DNA of 64,000 nucleotides from Fundidesulfovibrio putealis DSM 16056 (GCF_000429325.1 NZ_AUBQ01000015.1:124001-188000), one strand, 5' to 3'; positions 8,561-17,970 are shown, counted from the stretch's first letter. Notes: generated from the sequence alone by a model not told the origin. Translations and numbers: made by a program.

Positions 8561-10585
8561 ATGACATTCCAAGACTTCAAAATTGGGCAGAAACTCATTA
8601 CTGGATTTGGACTGACCATTCTGCTCATGCTGGGAAGCTTTGTCGTAGCGATAATCTACTTGAAGACAATCGATCAGGAGTCTATGGCTGTAAGCGATCA
8701 CTATTTACCATATGCCTTTCAGGCCGATCAGATGGAAAAATCCTTGCTAAAAATTCAGCAGGATTATTTTGCTCTGGCTAATGAACATGTTCCTGATCCG
8801 AAAAGACAACAGAGCCTCAAAGACAAGATCGAGTTTTTCAAGAAGCAACTCGGAATTTTCCAGTCAATGTTCGCGGAGATGAAGAATGAAGAATTTCTTC
8901 AAAAGACCAACAAGATAGCCAGTTCTTTCGACGCATTTCATTCATCTGGCCTGGCAATGGTCGAGGCCTTTCATACTCAAGGCATGGAAAAAGGCCACGC
9001 CTTGAGCAAACAGTTCGATGCCTTGGCTCTCGGCCTCGAACGTCAGGTGGATGAACTTCGGGAACGGCAAGCTCAGGTCGTGCGAGAAGCTGCAACCGGT
9101 GTAACGAATTCGATTGATAGAATTAAACTCGGCATGGGCTTGGCCGGATTCGTCGCCGTGATCTGCGGTGGGGGCATGGCAATCTTGTTGAACAGGGGGA
9201 TAGCCCGCCCGATCACATCGATTTCCAGTTTGGCGCGACGTGCTGCGGCGGGTGAAATGTCACTGCGCATACGTTCTTCGAGTAGAGATGAAGTTGGCGA
9301 ACTGGGCCAGGCTTTCGATTTTCTTCTGGATAAAATCGAGTCGGTGTTGGTTCTGAACCGTGCCGTGCTGGACGCAATCCCTGATCCGGTCTACTTGGTG
9401 GACAAAGAAGGTAAGATATTCCTCGCAAACCAAGCCACGGCGAGGTTCTCTGGACGGACTCTGGAAGATATCCATGGAGCGAGCTGTGCTGACTTGTTTC
9501 GTTCAACGCACCACCAGGGAAATGCTTGTCCTGCTCAGGACCCTGCGGAGACGGATCGAGATCGTGAGGAAATCATGATCTGCGATCTTGTTGGGGACAC
9601 GGTATGCTTTCAGCCCTTTGCCGATACCGTCCGGGACAAGCAGGGGCGAGAAATGGGAGTTATCGAGGTGCTGCGGGACGTGACTACCCTTGTGCGCAAG
9701 GAAGAGGAGATCAAGACCGGCTTCGAGAGGTTGAGTGTGGTTCATGTGGAACTAGGCGAGGCGGCGGCTCGAATAGCCGAAACCTCCGGGGAGGTCACGT
9801 CCCAGGTGGGGCAGGTGGCCAGTGGGGCGAGGCTTCAAACGGAGCGGGTGGGAGAAACCGTGATCTCGATGGGACAACTGCGGGAGACGATCTTGGAGGT
9901 GTCCAGAAACGCAGCATCGGCTGCGGGCCAAGCGGAGTTGGCCAGAGCTAAAGCTCAGGACGGGGCGTCTATAGTAGGCGAATCAGTCAAGGCCATCGGC
10001 GTGGTGCATACTCTTGCGGGCAAACTCAAGACCGATGTTTCCGCCTTGGGGCAGCAGGCTTCGGCCATAGGTCAGATCATCAACGTGATCACGGATATCG
10101 CGGACCAAACCAATCTTCTGGCGCTCAACGCAGCAATCGAGGCGGCCCGAGCGGGCGAGGCAGGGAGGGGATTTGCGGTAGTAGCTGACGAGGTGCGCAA
10201 ACTTGCCGAGAAGACCATGAAAGCCACAACTGAAGTCAGTTCGGCCATAGCCTCCATTCAGCAAGGGGTTGAAGGCAATATCCGTGGAATGGACCAGGCG
10301 GTCGAGGCTGTTGAAACCGCGACGAGCTTGGCCAACCGCTCCGGCCAAGCCCTGGAGGAAATAGTTCCACTTGTGGACGCCACCTCTGATCAGGTGCGTT
10401 CAATAGCCACGGCTGCCGAGGAGCAATCCGCTACATGTGAGGAAATTGGGCGCAATGTGGACAATGTCAACGACATCTCCGTAAAGACCGCTGACGACAT
10501 GAACCTCGCCGCCGAATCCATCGGAAAGCTCGTGGAGTTCGCCCGAAGCCTGCGCTGCTTGGCGGAGACGGAGAACGGCCAATGA
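8561..10585 (+). CDS. Methyl-accepting chemotaxis protein with PAS domain
   Basis: A 674-residue chemoreceptor. Order: a membrane segment near residues 12-34, a helical periplasmic sensor of four-helix-bundle type, a second membrane segment ([18 protein letters not shown]), HAMP, a PAS domain ([21 protein letters not shown]), and a full signalling domain with the conserved tip ([19 protein letters not shown]). The PAS segment contains Cys and His residues (HHQGNACPA), a pattern that might bind a metal or cofactor; this is speculation. The start at 8561 has GGAG six bases upstream; a GTG at 8549 is the only alternative. The gene is first in a four-gene signalling run, overlapping the next gene by four bases (ATGA), so receptor output and c-di-GMP turnover are probably co-regulated. 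Confidence 0.93.
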   Translation: MTFQDFKIGQKLITGFGLTILLMLGSFVVAIIYLKTIDQESMAVSDHYLPYAFQADQMEKSLLKIQQDYFALANEHVPDPKRQQSLKDKIEFFKKQLGIFQSMFAEMKNEEFLQKTNKIASSFDAFHSSGLAMVEAFHTQGMEKGHALSKQFDALALGLERQVDELRERQAQVVREAATGVTNSIDRIKLGMGLAGFVAVICGGGMAILLNRGIARPITSISSLARRAAAGEMSLRIRSSSRDEVGELGQAFDFLLDKIESVLVLNRAVLDAIPDPVYLVDKEGKIFLANQATARFSGRTLEDIHGASCADLFRSTHHQGNACPAQDPAETDRDREEIMICDLVGDTVCFQPFADTVRDKQGREMGVIEVLRDVTTLVRKEEEIKTGFERLSVVHVELGEAAARIAETSGEVTSQVGQVASGARLQTERVGETVISMGQLRETILEVSRNAASAAGQAELARAKAQDGASIVGESVKAIGVVHTLAGKLKTDVSALGQQASAIGQIINVITDIADQTNLLALNAAIEAARAGEAGRGFAVVADEVRKLAEKTMKATTEVSSAIASIQQGVEGNIRGMDQAVEAVETATSLANRSGQALEEIVPLVDATSDQVRSIATAAEEQSATCEEIGRNVDNVNDISVKTADDMNLAAESIGKLVEFARSLRCLAETENGQ

Positions 10586-11754
10586 ACATAGAAGGGGGGG
10601 GGCGAATCACGCCGGAGGTAAAGGCCGAACACCTCGCCTTTCTTCGGGGCGGCGGGTTACAGGTTTACGCTCCCCTGGCTACATCGTTGGCTCTTGCCCT
10701 CATGATCATCTGGCTGGTGGTCAAAATCCTCCTCTTCGGTGATTCCGTGATTTCCTATTATACGCCCACCATTCTTCATTTCGAAGACCTCATGGTTGCT
10801 GGTGAGCACTTGCAGCGGACAGTGGAGACTCCCCAAGGCGAATTAGGCGTGGACAATATAGCCGCCCAGCATTTTTTGCATGCCGGTGAGCGATTAAAAG
10901 AGTTGATTTTTAAAAAATGGCCCAAGGACAACATCCATCATGCCATGGAGCTTCTGGGAGAAGTGGGGCAGGTCGAAGAAGCCTTGTCCAAGGGAAACCT
11001 CGGTTCGGTGCAGCGTCATTTATCTTCCGTGATGCCGTTGCTGGAACAACATGTCAGGCAGCACAAGGAAGAACTCGTTGCGGGCAAGCGGAGCATCAAG
11101 CTTCTGGCCATGGGCATCGGGATGGCCTGTCTCTTGATCATCGCCATGGGATTTGCCTCTACGCTTCGTGAACGCAGAAACGCGCAATTGTGTCGTAGAG
11201 AAAGTGAAATCAATTCCGCGCTCACTGCCTTGATTACTGCCTTAGATGCGAGAGAGCCTTACACCAAAGGGCATTCCGTGCGTGTAGCAAACTATGCGGT
11301 TGCCGTGGCGAAAATACTCGGGGTTGATTGTGGGTCCTGTCAACAACTCTATATGGCTGCTCTTCTCCATGACATAGGCAAGATCGGAGTCCCGGACAGG
11401 GTACTTTTAAAGGAGGGCAAGCTTAGCGATGAAGAATTCGCGGTCATGCGGCAACACCCAGTGATAGGGGAGCGCTTGTTGGCCAAAGTGGAATTTCTAG
11501 CTGAGCTTCTTCCGTCCATACGGCATCACCATGAGCGTCACGATGGGAAGGGATATCCCGACGGCCTCGCGCGAGAAAACATCCCATTCTTTGCGCGCTG
11601 TATCGCTGTCGCGGACGCCTACGACGCAATGACAACAAACAGGCCCTACCGTAAGTCACTAACTCCAGAGGAAGCAAAATCCGAATTGCTACGTCTGCGT
11701 GGAGTTCAGTGGAGCAATGAAACCGTAGACGCCATGCTAACCATCATTTCATAA
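10582..11754 (+). CDS. Membrane-anchored HD-GYP phosphodiesterase (c-di-GMP)
   Basis: Two membrane segments (about residues 28-50 and 170-190) enclose a helical periplasmic region. A cytosolic HD-GYP domain follows from about residue 205. The metal-binding [15 protein letters not shown] motif, the [15 protein letters not shown] motif with an intact GYP triad, and the trailing [13 protein letters not shown] are all present, so c-di-GMP hydrolysis is expected. It overlaps the chemoreceptor gene by ATGA and precedes a diguanylate cyclase gene, giving opposing enzymes in one operon. No receiver domain is present, so sensing should be through the periplasmic part. Confidence 0.92.
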   Translation: MNIEGGGRITPEVKAEHLAFLRGGGLQVYAPLATSLALALMIIWLVVKILLFGDSVISYYTPTILHFEDLMVAGEHLQRTVETPQGELGVDNIAAQHFLHAGERLKELIFKKWPKDNIHHAMELLGEVGQVEEALSKGNLGSVQRHLSSVMPLLEQHVRQHKEELVAGKRSIKLLAMGIGMACLLIIAMGFASTLRERRNAQLCRRESEINSALTALITALDAREPYTKGHSVRVANYAVAVAKILGVDCGSCQQLYMAALLHDIGKIGVPDRVLLKEGKLSDEEFAVMRQHPVIGERLLAKVEFLAELLPSIRHHHERHDGKGYPDGLARENIPFFARCIAVADAYDAMTTNRPYRKSLTPEEAKSELLRLRGVQWSNETVDAMLTIIS

Positions 11755-11775
11755 ACTTAATAAATATTGAATAAT

Positions 11776-12981
11776 ATGAAAGCACTGAAGATTAAAGTTG
11801 CCATTTTCCTCGCCATTGCGGTATGCACATTTATCCTCACTCAGGGGATATATCGCAAAAATATCGGAATGCTCCATGATTCCCTCTACAAAACTCTGGA
11901 CATCGTGGAGGAGATGCACGTAGCAGAGTCATTTCATTCCTCTATGCATTCGATGATTATCTATGCATCGGCCTATCTGCATTCCAAAGAAGAACGCTAC
12001 CGGGATGAATACAACAAGAAGGCCCAAGAGGGAGGACAGTCCGTCGCTCAGCTTGTAAAACTGCGGTTACAGCAGGAAAATGGCCAACATGGCATTCACG
12101 GATTCCACAAAACCAGCCCAATTGATGACGAAATCGCCGCCAACATTGGTCGCTACTTCGAAGAACTCAAGGCGGTCTTGGCCCCTATCATTGCAGGAGA
12201 TGACAGGGACGGCGCGAATAACCTAGAGAAGGCCAACAATATATTTGATGAAGTGTTCCACAAGTATTACGTCAAGATTCATACCTCACACTACGCATCG
12301 CTTGAAAATCTTAAAAATGATGCACATCATGTTTACCAGCAAAGTAACTACATATATTTCACTCAATTTGCCTTGGCCATTGTTGTGGGGTTGTTCCTGT
12401 TGGTATTTGCCGAGCGGGTGTTTCTTAAGATTTATAAACTTACAGAGAAACACTCCCTTATGGATAGTCTGACGACATTACATAATAGGCGCTATCTCGA
12501 CACTGTGATCGCAGGCGAGTTGGAGAAATCAAAAATTCAGGGGCTTGTTTGTTCATTGATTCTTTTGGACATAGACGATTTCAAGAAGTTCAATGACACC
12601 TATGGGCATGTGGCAGGAGACAAGCTTCTTAAGGACTTGGCCGAAGTCTTGAGGCAAACCGTCCGTAAAGCCGACAGGCTGATCCGATACGGTGGAGAAG
12701 AATTTCTTGTCGTATTGCTGGACGCTGACAAACGGCAAGCGGCTGTCGTGGCAGAAAAGATACGCCAAGCGATTCAGGATAATATCTTCCTTTTGCCCGA
12801 AGGTACACGTGCCCGCCAAGTGACTGCCAGCTTCGGGATCGCTTCATTGCCTGAGCACAACGGCAACTTTACCCAGGCGATAAAAGCTGCTGATGTCCTG
12901 ATGTACAAGGCTAAGCGAGAAGGCAAGAATAGAGCCTGTACCGCTACGGTCAACGAAGACTCAGAGTTCACTAACCAATAG
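11776..12981 (+). CDS. Diguanylate cyclase (GGDEF) with periplasmic sensor
   Basis: The protein has an N-terminal membrane segment, a helical periplasmic domain of about 170 residues, a second membrane segment (FALAIVVGLFLLVFAERV) and a GGDEF domain. The active site reads GGEEF, and RKAD lies five residues before it, matching the RxxD product-inhibition site; both point to an active, feedback-controlled enzyme. The start is uncertain: ATG at 11776 or TTG at 11767, neither with a good ribosome site. That may mean translational coupling to the gene ending 21 bases upstream. Together with the preceding HD-GYP gene it forms a make/break pair for c-di-GMP. Confidence 0.92.
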   Translation: MKALKIKVAIFLAIAVCTFILTQGIYRKNIGMLHDSLYKTLDIVEEMHVAESFHSSMHSMIIYASAYLHSKEERYRDEYNKKAQEGGQSVAQLVKLRLQQENGQHGIHGFHKTSPIDDEIAANIGRYFEELKAVLAPIIAGDDRDGANNLEKANNIFDEVFHKYYVKIHTSHYASLENLKNDAHHVYQQSNYIYFTQFALAIVVGLFLLVFAERVFLKIYKLTEKHSLMDSLTTLHNRRYLDTVIAGELEKSKIQGLVCSLILLDIDDFKKFNDTYGHVAGDKLLKDLAEVLRQTVRKADRLIRYGGEEFLVVLLDADKRQAAVVAEKIRQAIQDNIFLLPEGTRARQVTASFGIASLPEHNGNFTQAIKAADVLMYKAKREGKNRACTATVNEDSEFTNQ

Positions 12982-12992
12982 AACAACTGTAT

Positions 12993-15152
12993 ATGCGCAT
13001 CAGAACCAAGCTTCTTATTCTCCTTCTGGCTATCACAGTGATACCGCTTCTGGTTCTCGGAGGCATTCGGGTCTACTCCTCACTGGAATTAGGAAGGGAT
13101 TTAGCTATCCGTCAGAGCGCTACTCTGGTGGAGCAGGCGCGAACACTGATGACCGTTATTGCGGAGGATCATGCCCGTACGCTTTCACGTGAGCACAAGC
13201 TGCTTGCGACATCTCTGAAACTGCAAGCAGAGACCGTGCGATTGTATCTTTTAGGGCCTGTGCCACGTGACCCAGATCCTGTTCTTTACGATACTGATAT
13301 TGATCGGACCAAGGAATCCTTGCGGCTGCGGAAGTTGCGTGGCCGTTGCTCATGGCTGGGGAGAAGAACAGGCCAGGGGGAGGCGGTGGATTGCGTGGAC
13401 AAGCAAGTTTTTCAACTCGCTCCAGGGTTGACAAGACGCGAGGCATGGCCGGACATCGCCCGCTTGGCCGACATGGAGGACGGATATCAGGGTGTTTCGG
13501 AGGGATTGGGAGATCTTATCGCCTGGCAAATTACCGCCCTGAAGAATGGCCTGTTCTCCGTTTATCCTGGGTACGGGCATTTCCTCCCCGGCTATGATGG
13601 CCGCCTATCGATCTGGTATCAAAAAGCAATTTCCAGCCATGAACTGGTCTGGATCGATCCTTTTTTGGACCATGCTTCGGGGGAGGTCCTTTTTGCCACA
13701 GCCGTGGCCATCCGCGATGCCAGGGGCGCGCCAATGGGGGTCAGCGCGATAATGGCTTCCTTGAACGTGCTCCTGCAACAGAACGAGCATACCCAGCATC
13801 TCTCCGGGAACATGGAAGCCATGTTCGTCAAGCTGGAGGAGTCGATGGAAGGGACACGCCACTTGAGGGTTTTGGCGCATAGGGAGCCAAGCGGAGTCAG
13901 GCACACTCATGAAACAGACGGTTCAAGAGATTGGAAAGCTCAAGCCGAGCCTCATTGGTTGACGACGGAAGATGCCCAAACGGAACAACTTCTGTTGGAA
14001 CGGATTCGCGCGGGCGCAACGAGTGTGTTTCAGGCTTCGAACCGGGGAGTTCCAAGTCTATGGGCGGTAGCGCCGGTTCCTGGTGATGTTGGTGTCCTTG
14101 TTTTTACTGCTCCTATGGACGACATCCTCCGGGATGTGCGCACGGCAACAGAGTATCTTGCCAAACGAATGCGAGAGCAAATCACCCAAGCCGTGTGCAT
14201 TCTAGGATTGACCATTTTGTTGGTCTCAGGACTATCCATCCTTATTTCCAGGCGTTTTACAGGCCCATTGCAGCAACTTTCCGAAGCCGCGCGGCAACTG
14301 GCCAAAGGAAATTTCAACGCCAAGGTGGCAATACATGGAAAAGACGAGTTGGCCGGATTGGGTCAAGTATTTAACGAAATGGGGCCGCGTATCGAAGAAA
14401 ACATCCGCTTCAGAGAAGGCGTGGAACTTGCGATGCAAGTGCAGCAGAGCCTGTTGCCTCATGAGCCTCCTGTGATTCCTCGCTTGGATGTTGCGGGAGC
14501 AAGCGTCTATTATGACGAAACAGGCGGAGATTATTATGATTTCATTCTGCGTGAAAACACATATGGGGAGCAATACCTCGCCGTGGCTCTAGGCGATGTC
14601 AGCGGGCATGGCATGGAAGCCGCTTTGCTTATGACCACTGCGAGGGCATTCTTGAGGATGCGTGCCGATATGCCGGGCAGTCCGGCGGAGATCGTCACCA
14701 GCGTCAATCGTTTTCTGAGCAAGGACACCGAAGGAACTGGACGGTTCATGAGCTTGTTTTATTTGGAAATCGAACCTGCGGGTAATTCACTCACTTGGGT
14801 TCGAGCCGGACATGACCCTGCACTGCTTTATGATCAAAATTCCCACGAATTCGTCGAGTTGGGAGGGGCAGGACTTACCATGGGGGTCGAAGAAAACTGG
14901 GTATTTCAAGAATCTCTGCGCCCAGACTTCCATCCTGGGCAGTTCGTTGTGCTGGGTTCTGACGGAATATGGGAAACGCGCAGTCCTCGTGGCGAGATGT
15001 TTGGTAAGGAACGCTTTAAGGAAATCTTGTGCCAGTGTGACGCGATGAATGCCAAGGAGATGGTGGAGGCAGTCCTGGTCGCCCTGGACTGCTTTCGAGG
15101 GGAATCTCCGGTCGAAGACGATGTGACTCTGGTCATAATAAAAAGCGTTTGA
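12993..15152 (+). CDS. SpoIIE-type PP2C phosphatase with extracytoplasmic sensor and HAMP
   Basis: A 719-residue receptor phosphatase. It has an N-terminal membrane segment, a large extracytoplasmic sensor (about residues 30-385, of Cache-like size), a second membrane segment (AVCILGLTILLVSGLSIL), HAMP, a short coil, and a PP2C-like domain. Metal-binding residues are visible in ETGGDYYDF, GDVSGHG, LGSDGIWET and VEDDVTLV. Such enzymes usually dephosphorylate an anti-anti-sigma (STAS) partner; no STAS or anti-sigma gene is next to it here, so the target is unknown. It is the last gene of the chemoreceptor/HD-GYP/GGDEF run, 11 bases after the cyclase gene. Confidence 0.9.
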   Translation: MRIRTKLLILLLAITVIPLLVLGGIRVYSSLELGRDLAIRQSATLVEQARTLMTVIAEDHARTLSREHKLLATSLKLQAETVRLYLLGPVPRDPDPVLYDTDIDRTKESLRLRKLRGRCSWLGRRTGQGEAVDCVDKQVFQLAPGLTRREAWPDIARLADMEDGYQGVSEGLGDLIAWQITALKNGLFSVYPGYGHFLPGYDGRLSIWYQKAISSHELVWIDPFLDHASGEVLFATAVAIRDARGAPMGVSAIMASLNVLLQQNEHTQHLSGNMEAMFVKLEESMEGTRHLRVLAHREPSGVRHTHETDGSRDWKAQAEPHWLTTEDAQTEQLLLERIRAGATSVFQASNRGVPSLWAVAPVPGDVGVLVFTAPMDDILRDVRTATEYLAKRMREQITQAVCILGLTILLVSGLSILISRRFTGPLQQLSEAARQLAKGNFNAKVAIHGKDELAGLGQVFNEMGPRIEENIRFREGVELAMQVQQSLLPHEPPVIPRLDVAGASVYYDETGGDYYDFILRENTYGEQYLAVALGDVSGHGMEAALLMTTARAFLRMRADMPGSPAEIVTSVNRFLSKDTEGTGRFMSLFYLEIEPAGNSLTWVRAGHDPALLYDQNSHEFVELGGAGLTMGVEENWVFQESLRPDFHPGQFVVLGSDGIWETRSPRGEMFGKERFKEILCQCDAMNAKEMVEAVLVALDCFRGESPVEDDVTLVIIKSV

Positions 15153-15256
15153 GTTGAGGAGGCGACACGCAAGAAACGATTTTTCAATGATGCCACCGGC
15201 GGGCTGGCAAGTTACATTTGTTTGTTTCAACCCTAAACTCTTACATGGAGGACTTT

Positions 15257-15649
15257 ATGCTTCAGAACGCAACTTTCATCACGAAGAATCTTGTGGCGAC
15301 CATCTTTGCCTTAATCCTTGCGTTCCCCCATGTGGCCTTTTCAGCTCAACAAGCAGATCACGCCCAAGGGGGAGATTCTGGAAATAAAATGGCCCATGGA
15401 GACATGATGAAGTCGAACGGCATGATGGGGTCAAAGATGATGATGGACGGGAAAGGCATGATGATGATGGGGGGCAAGATGATGATGGATGGAAAGAGTA
15501 TGATGATGTCTGGAAATAAGTCTGGTGATCAGGGGATGATGATGAACGGAGAGAAAATGATGATGGACGGTGAAAAAATGATGGGTGATGGTCAGAAGAT
15601 GATGGAAGATGGGCAAAAAACGATAGATGCCAGTAAAAATGCTCAGTAG
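15257..15649 (+). CDS. Exported Met-rich protein with MMxDGxK repeats
   Basis: The start at 15257 is set by GGAGG five bases upstream; the ATG-rich upstream extension is unlikely. A signal peptide (LVATIFALILAFPHVAFSA) precedes a mature region of about 100 residues. That region is dominated by repeated units such as KMMMDGK and EKMMGDGQK, roughly seven residues apart, so more than a quarter of it is Met. This is a plausible low-affinity Cu(I)/Ag(I) sponge in the periplasm, in line with the efflux operon nearby, but it has no named family that I know. The gene at 18247-18639 encodes a related repeat style. Confidence 0.75.
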   Translation: MLQNATFITKNLVATIFALILAFPHVAFSAQQADHAQGGDSGNKMAHGDMMKSNGMMGSKMMMDGKGMMMMGGKMMMDGKSMMMSGNKSGDQGMMMNGEKMMMDGEKMMGDGQKMMEDGQKTIDASKNAQ

Positions 15650-15683
15650 GATTAACATGTTCCGTAATTCCAACAGTTAAACA

Positions 15684-15698
15684 ACCGCCTCTGGCGGT
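15684..15698 (+). terminator. Short hairpin after the Met-rich gene
   Basis: ACCGCC and GGCGGT pair around a three-base loop, 35 bases past the stop codon. There is no T run after it, so termination would be weak. Confidence 0.35.
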
Positions 15699-15749
15699 GT
15701 GATACGAAAAGGTTTGACCGTTCCTTGGTTGATTCTGTTGGAAAAAGAA

Positions 15750-15792
15750 GGCTCTCCAAATCAAGCCCGACGGGGCAAAGATGAGGAGAGCC
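15750..15792 (+). promoter_or_regulatory. Nested stem-loop, possible structured leader
   Basis: GGCTCTCC (15750-15757) pairs perfectly with GGAGAGCC (15785-15792). Inside it GCCC (15765-15768) pairs with GGGC (15773-15776). The purine-rich internal loop contains CAAAGATGA. It lies in the 305-base gap before the gene at 15955 and has no T tract, so it resembles a regulatory RNA element more than a terminator. I could not match it to a known riboswitch. Confidence 0.35.
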
Positions 15793-15954
15793 GACCGAGC
15801 GTCTCTTTTCGATCCGCATCGTCAAACAGGAGAAAGACAGGCAACGAGATGTGTGGTGGCGAGCGTGCGGGCACCCAAAATGATCACAGCGCTTGAACAA
15901 AGATTAATGGAATGGTATCCACACTCCCAAATAGGTAAAGGAGGGAGAAGCTGC

Positions 15955-16158
15955 ATGAAAAATAAATCTGGTGAAATGGAGCTGGCTCTGCCGCAAATGC
16001 CTATGTTGTCTGTGTTAAATGTTGACAGCATACGCGAAAAACAACGCAATGATGGTCATTTTGATTGTTTTGGACGGGCTTCGTCAGGTTATTGCGACCA
16101 GTATGGCTGCGCATACCGTCCAGAATGCCTGGATGTTTCCCAGGTTCTTGAGGGTTGA
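15955..16158 (+). CDS. Small Cys-rich protein, possible metal-binding regulator
   Basis: A 67-residue protein starting at an ATG with GGAGGGAG about 7 bases upstream. The C-terminal half carries four cysteines in the pattern DCFGRASSGYCDQ, then GCAYRPECLD. This is a compact C-x8-C-x4-C-x5-C cluster that could hold zinc or iron. There is no signal peptide, so it should be cytosolic. I recall similar short Cys-cluster proteins in deltaproteobacteria but cannot name the family. It lies 86 bases upstream of the cytochrome gene on the same strand and may be co-transcribed with it. Confidence 0.6.
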   Translation: MKNKSGEMELALPQMPMLSVLNVDSIREKQRNDGHFDCFGRASSGYCDQYGCAYRPECLDVSQVLEG

Positions 16159-16243
16159 ATCAGTCGCGGGCTTGCCGGTGGCAGCTGATTTTAATTTATT
16201 CAATAAAACAGGGATGGTCAGGAGCAGGTACGGGGGTTCGAAA

Positions 16244-16840
16244 ATGAAAGCCGTCTCTTGTTTAATGGTAGTCCTTGGTTCTTCTGCTGCGATGGCTCTT
16301 CTGTTTGTGTGGAGTGGTTTTTTTAATATTTCAGCCAGGGAACCACACTGGAGTGCAACAACTCTGCTGATCGGGGTAGTGCGTGACCGTTCGATTGCAG
16401 TGCATAGCAATAACATTATGCTGGATCAAGTTGACAATTCAAAATATCTTTCAGCTGGCCTAGAACACTTCCACGACATGTGCCGTTTGTGTCATGGCGC
16501 TCCAGGATATCCCCAAAGCGAATTCGCAAAAGGACTTTATCCAAGCCCGCCAGAACTGGCATCAAAGACCGTGCAAAGCAGAAGTGACGTGGAAATATAC
16601 TGGATTGTCGACAATGGCCTCAAAATGACGGGCATGCCTGCCTTTGGATCAACCCACGATAAGGACGCGATCCTCGGAATGATGGCAGTTCTACGAAAGC
16701 TGCCATCTTTGTCTGCGAACGAATATCTCAGTATGCTTGATGCAGCTGGCCTTGTCAAAAAAACGCAGAACAATTCTCACGGCGCAACAAACGATGAATC
16801 CCATTCTCCGTTGATTGATCAAAAAGGCCATCATCATTAG
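16244..16840 (+). CDS. Membrane-anchored or periplasmic c-type cytochrome (one heme)
   Basis: From the ATG at 16244 (GGGGG upstream) the 198-residue product has an N-terminal hydrophobic signal/anchor (MKAVSCLMVVLGSSAAMALLFVW). A class I cytochrome c domain follows, with one heme site CRLCH and a likely axial Met in KMTGMPAFG. The pattern resembles cbb3-type/monoheme cytochrome domains used as periplasmic electron carriers. The tail ends in four residues that are mostly histidine (KGHHH). A longer reading from 16019 adds a segment without signal-peptide character and is not preferred. A strong terminator follows at 16877. Confidence 0.85.
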   Translation: MKAVSCLMVVLGSSAAMALLFVWSGFFNISAREPHWSATTLLIGVVRDRSIAVHSNNIMLDQVDNSKYLSAGLEHFHDMCRLCHGAPGYPQSEFAKGLYPSPPELASKTVQSRSDVEIYWIVDNGLKMTGMPAFGSTHDKDAILGMMAVLRKLPSLSANEYLSMLDAAGLVKKTQNNSHGATNDESHSPLIDQKGHHH

Positions 16841-16876
16841 ATTGATACCATGGTTTTTATCGTCCGTGAAGACGAT

Positions 16877-16915
16877 AACAAGAAGCCCAGCCATTAGCCG
16901 GGCTTCTTGTTTTGG
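16877..16915 (+). terminator. Strong intrinsic terminator
   Basis: Twelve-base arms AACAAGAAGCCC and GGGCTTCTTGTT are fully complementary around an 11-base loop, followed by TTTT on the plus strand. It ends the cytochrome transcript and lies between converging genes, so it may also stop the minus-strand operon ending at 16935. Confidence 0.85.
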
Positions 16916-16934
16916 GGAAGTGAGGTGTCGCGGG

Positions 16935-17189
16935 TTAGCGAGAATAGTTGAAGAACCTGAACATGGGCATGAACGCCCAGAAATTCTCAAGCGCGGTGTT
17001 CGGGTTGGTCGAGGTGACCTGAGTATTGGGGAGGGGCGTGTTTGTGACTGTTGTTGCCTGGTTGCCCCAGAAGTAAGCCATCGGTGTATAGGCCCAAGGG
17101 TTTTGAGCGGTGTTGGTCTGGGCGGAGGCTACTGACACACCGCTCAAAAGGGCCAGGGCCAGCATAAAAGAGGCGATACGGATTTTCAT
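16935..17189 (-). CDS. Small exported protein with Trp/MPM C-terminal motif (paralogue 2)
   Basis: An 84-residue product with a signal peptide (ASFMLALALLSGVSVASAQ), an Asn/Thr-rich middle, and the ending NFWAFMPMFRFFNYSR. The gene at 17630-17902 ends in the same way (NLWSLMPMLQFFGTSR), so the two are paralogues. The ATG at 17189 is favoured by GGAG eight bases upstream; ATG 17195 is two codons earlier. It is the third gene of a minus-strand operon that begins behind a sigma-54-like promoter. Function unknown; the conserved aromatic/Met tail could bind a surface or metal. Confidence 0.72.
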   Translation of the reverse strand: MKIRIASFMLALALLSGVSVASAQTNTAQNPWAYTPMAYFWGNQATTVTNTPLPNTQVTSTNPNTALENFWAFMPMFRFFNYSR

Positions 17190-17250
17190 GATCATTTCTC
17201 CTTGCGGTGAGATGTTGCAGTGTGCTTACTCTTGAGCCTGGGCAACACAT

Positions 17251-17589
17251 TTATCTGTCATAGTCGCGACTATAGAAATTTCGGTTAATGGGGTTGCGGC
17301 TTTGACCCTTTGCGGGAGGATCATTCGGGCCATATGACATGTGGTTCGAAGAGGGCGTATCGCTGGAACTGATTGAACTGCTGCTCATGCTACCCATGCT
17401 GCCGGAGTTGCTCACGCCGCTTGAACCACCGTTCGAAAAGGAGCTGTTTCCGCCCCCCATGCTGCCGCCGCTGTTTCCCCCGCCCATGCCTCCGCCTCCG
17501 CCGCCACCACCCATGGCAAAGGCTAGGGAGCTGACAAGCAGCATGGAGAGACACAAGGCCAACACTTTCTTTACAGAACGATTACCCAT
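17251..17589 (-). CDS. Exported Gly/Ser-rich low-complexity protein
   Basis: A signal peptide (VLALCLSMLLVSSLAFA) is followed by a Gly8-Met run, GGGNSGG-type repeats and a Ser-rich stretch. A short charged tail (NRNFYSRDYDR) ends the protein. It sits between the two paralogous Trp/MPM proteins with gaps of 40 and 61 bases, so all three are probably one transcript. Low complexity prevents family assignment; a flexible secreted or cell-surface protein is likely. Confidence 0.65.
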   Translation of the reverse strand: MGNRSVKKVLALCLSMLLVSSLAFAMGGGGGGGGMGGGNSGGSMGGGNSSFSNGGSSGVSNSGSMGSMSSSSISSSDTPSSNHMSYGPNDPPAKGQSRNPINRNFYSRDYDR

Positions 17590-17629
17590 TATTCTTCTCC
17601 TATCCGCTTGATGAGACCATTCCCGCTAA

Positions 17630-17902
17630 TTACCGGGAAGTACCGAAAAATTGGAGCATCGGCATGAGCGACCACAGATTCCCTTGCGCAGTGTTGGCCT
17701 GGCTAGCAGTGCCAACCTGAATGCCAGCCTGGGTCCCAAAGCCGAACATGGGCCACGCAAACGAGGTGTTAGCATTGGTGTTGGCATTGGTAGGGATGAC
17801 GGTCTGAGAGGAGGTGAATCCTCCGCCCATCATCTGGGCCGATGCCAGGGACGCGGTCAGCAGCAACGCAGACAAAATTGCGAAAGTGGTGATCTTCTTC
17901 AT
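17630..17902 (-). CDS. Small exported protein with Trp/MPM C-terminal motif (paralogue 1)
   Basis: A 90-residue product starting MKKITTFAILSALLLTASLASAQ, a clear signal peptide. It continues with an MMGGG patch, an NTNANTSFAWPMFGFG segment and a C-terminal NLWSLMPMLQFFGTSR. AGGAGG lies 6 bases before the ATG. It leads a three-gene operon with a sigma-54-like promoter about 50 bases upstream and a TGTGCA palindrome beyond that. This suggests control by the NtrC-type regulator encoded at 19314. Role unknown. Confidence 0.75.
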   Translation of the reverse strand: MKKITTFAILSALLLTASLASAQMMGGGFTSSQTVIPTNANTNANTSFAWPMFGFGTQAGIQVGTASQANTAQGNLWSLMPMLQFFGTSR

Positions 17903-17954
17903 GGTAAATTCCTCCTGGGGAACTACACTCCGAGTTTGTGAGATGCCAACTTAA

Positions 17955-17970
17955 AGCAGACTTCGTGCCA
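17955..17970 (-). promoter_or_regulatory. Candidate sigma-54 promoter of the small-exported-protein operon
   Basis: The minus strand reads TGGCAC-N5-CTGCT, a near-perfect -24/-12 element with ten bases between GG and GC. Transcription would begin near 17943, leaving a leader of about 40 bases before the ATG at 17902. Confidence 0.75.

Noticed and set aside
15700-15954. A c-di-GMP (GEMM) or Ni/Co riboswitch before the cytochrome region
   Set aside because: The hairpins and a GGGGCAAAG stretch were suggestive, but the conserved bases of either class could not be aligned, so only an unnamed structured element is reported.
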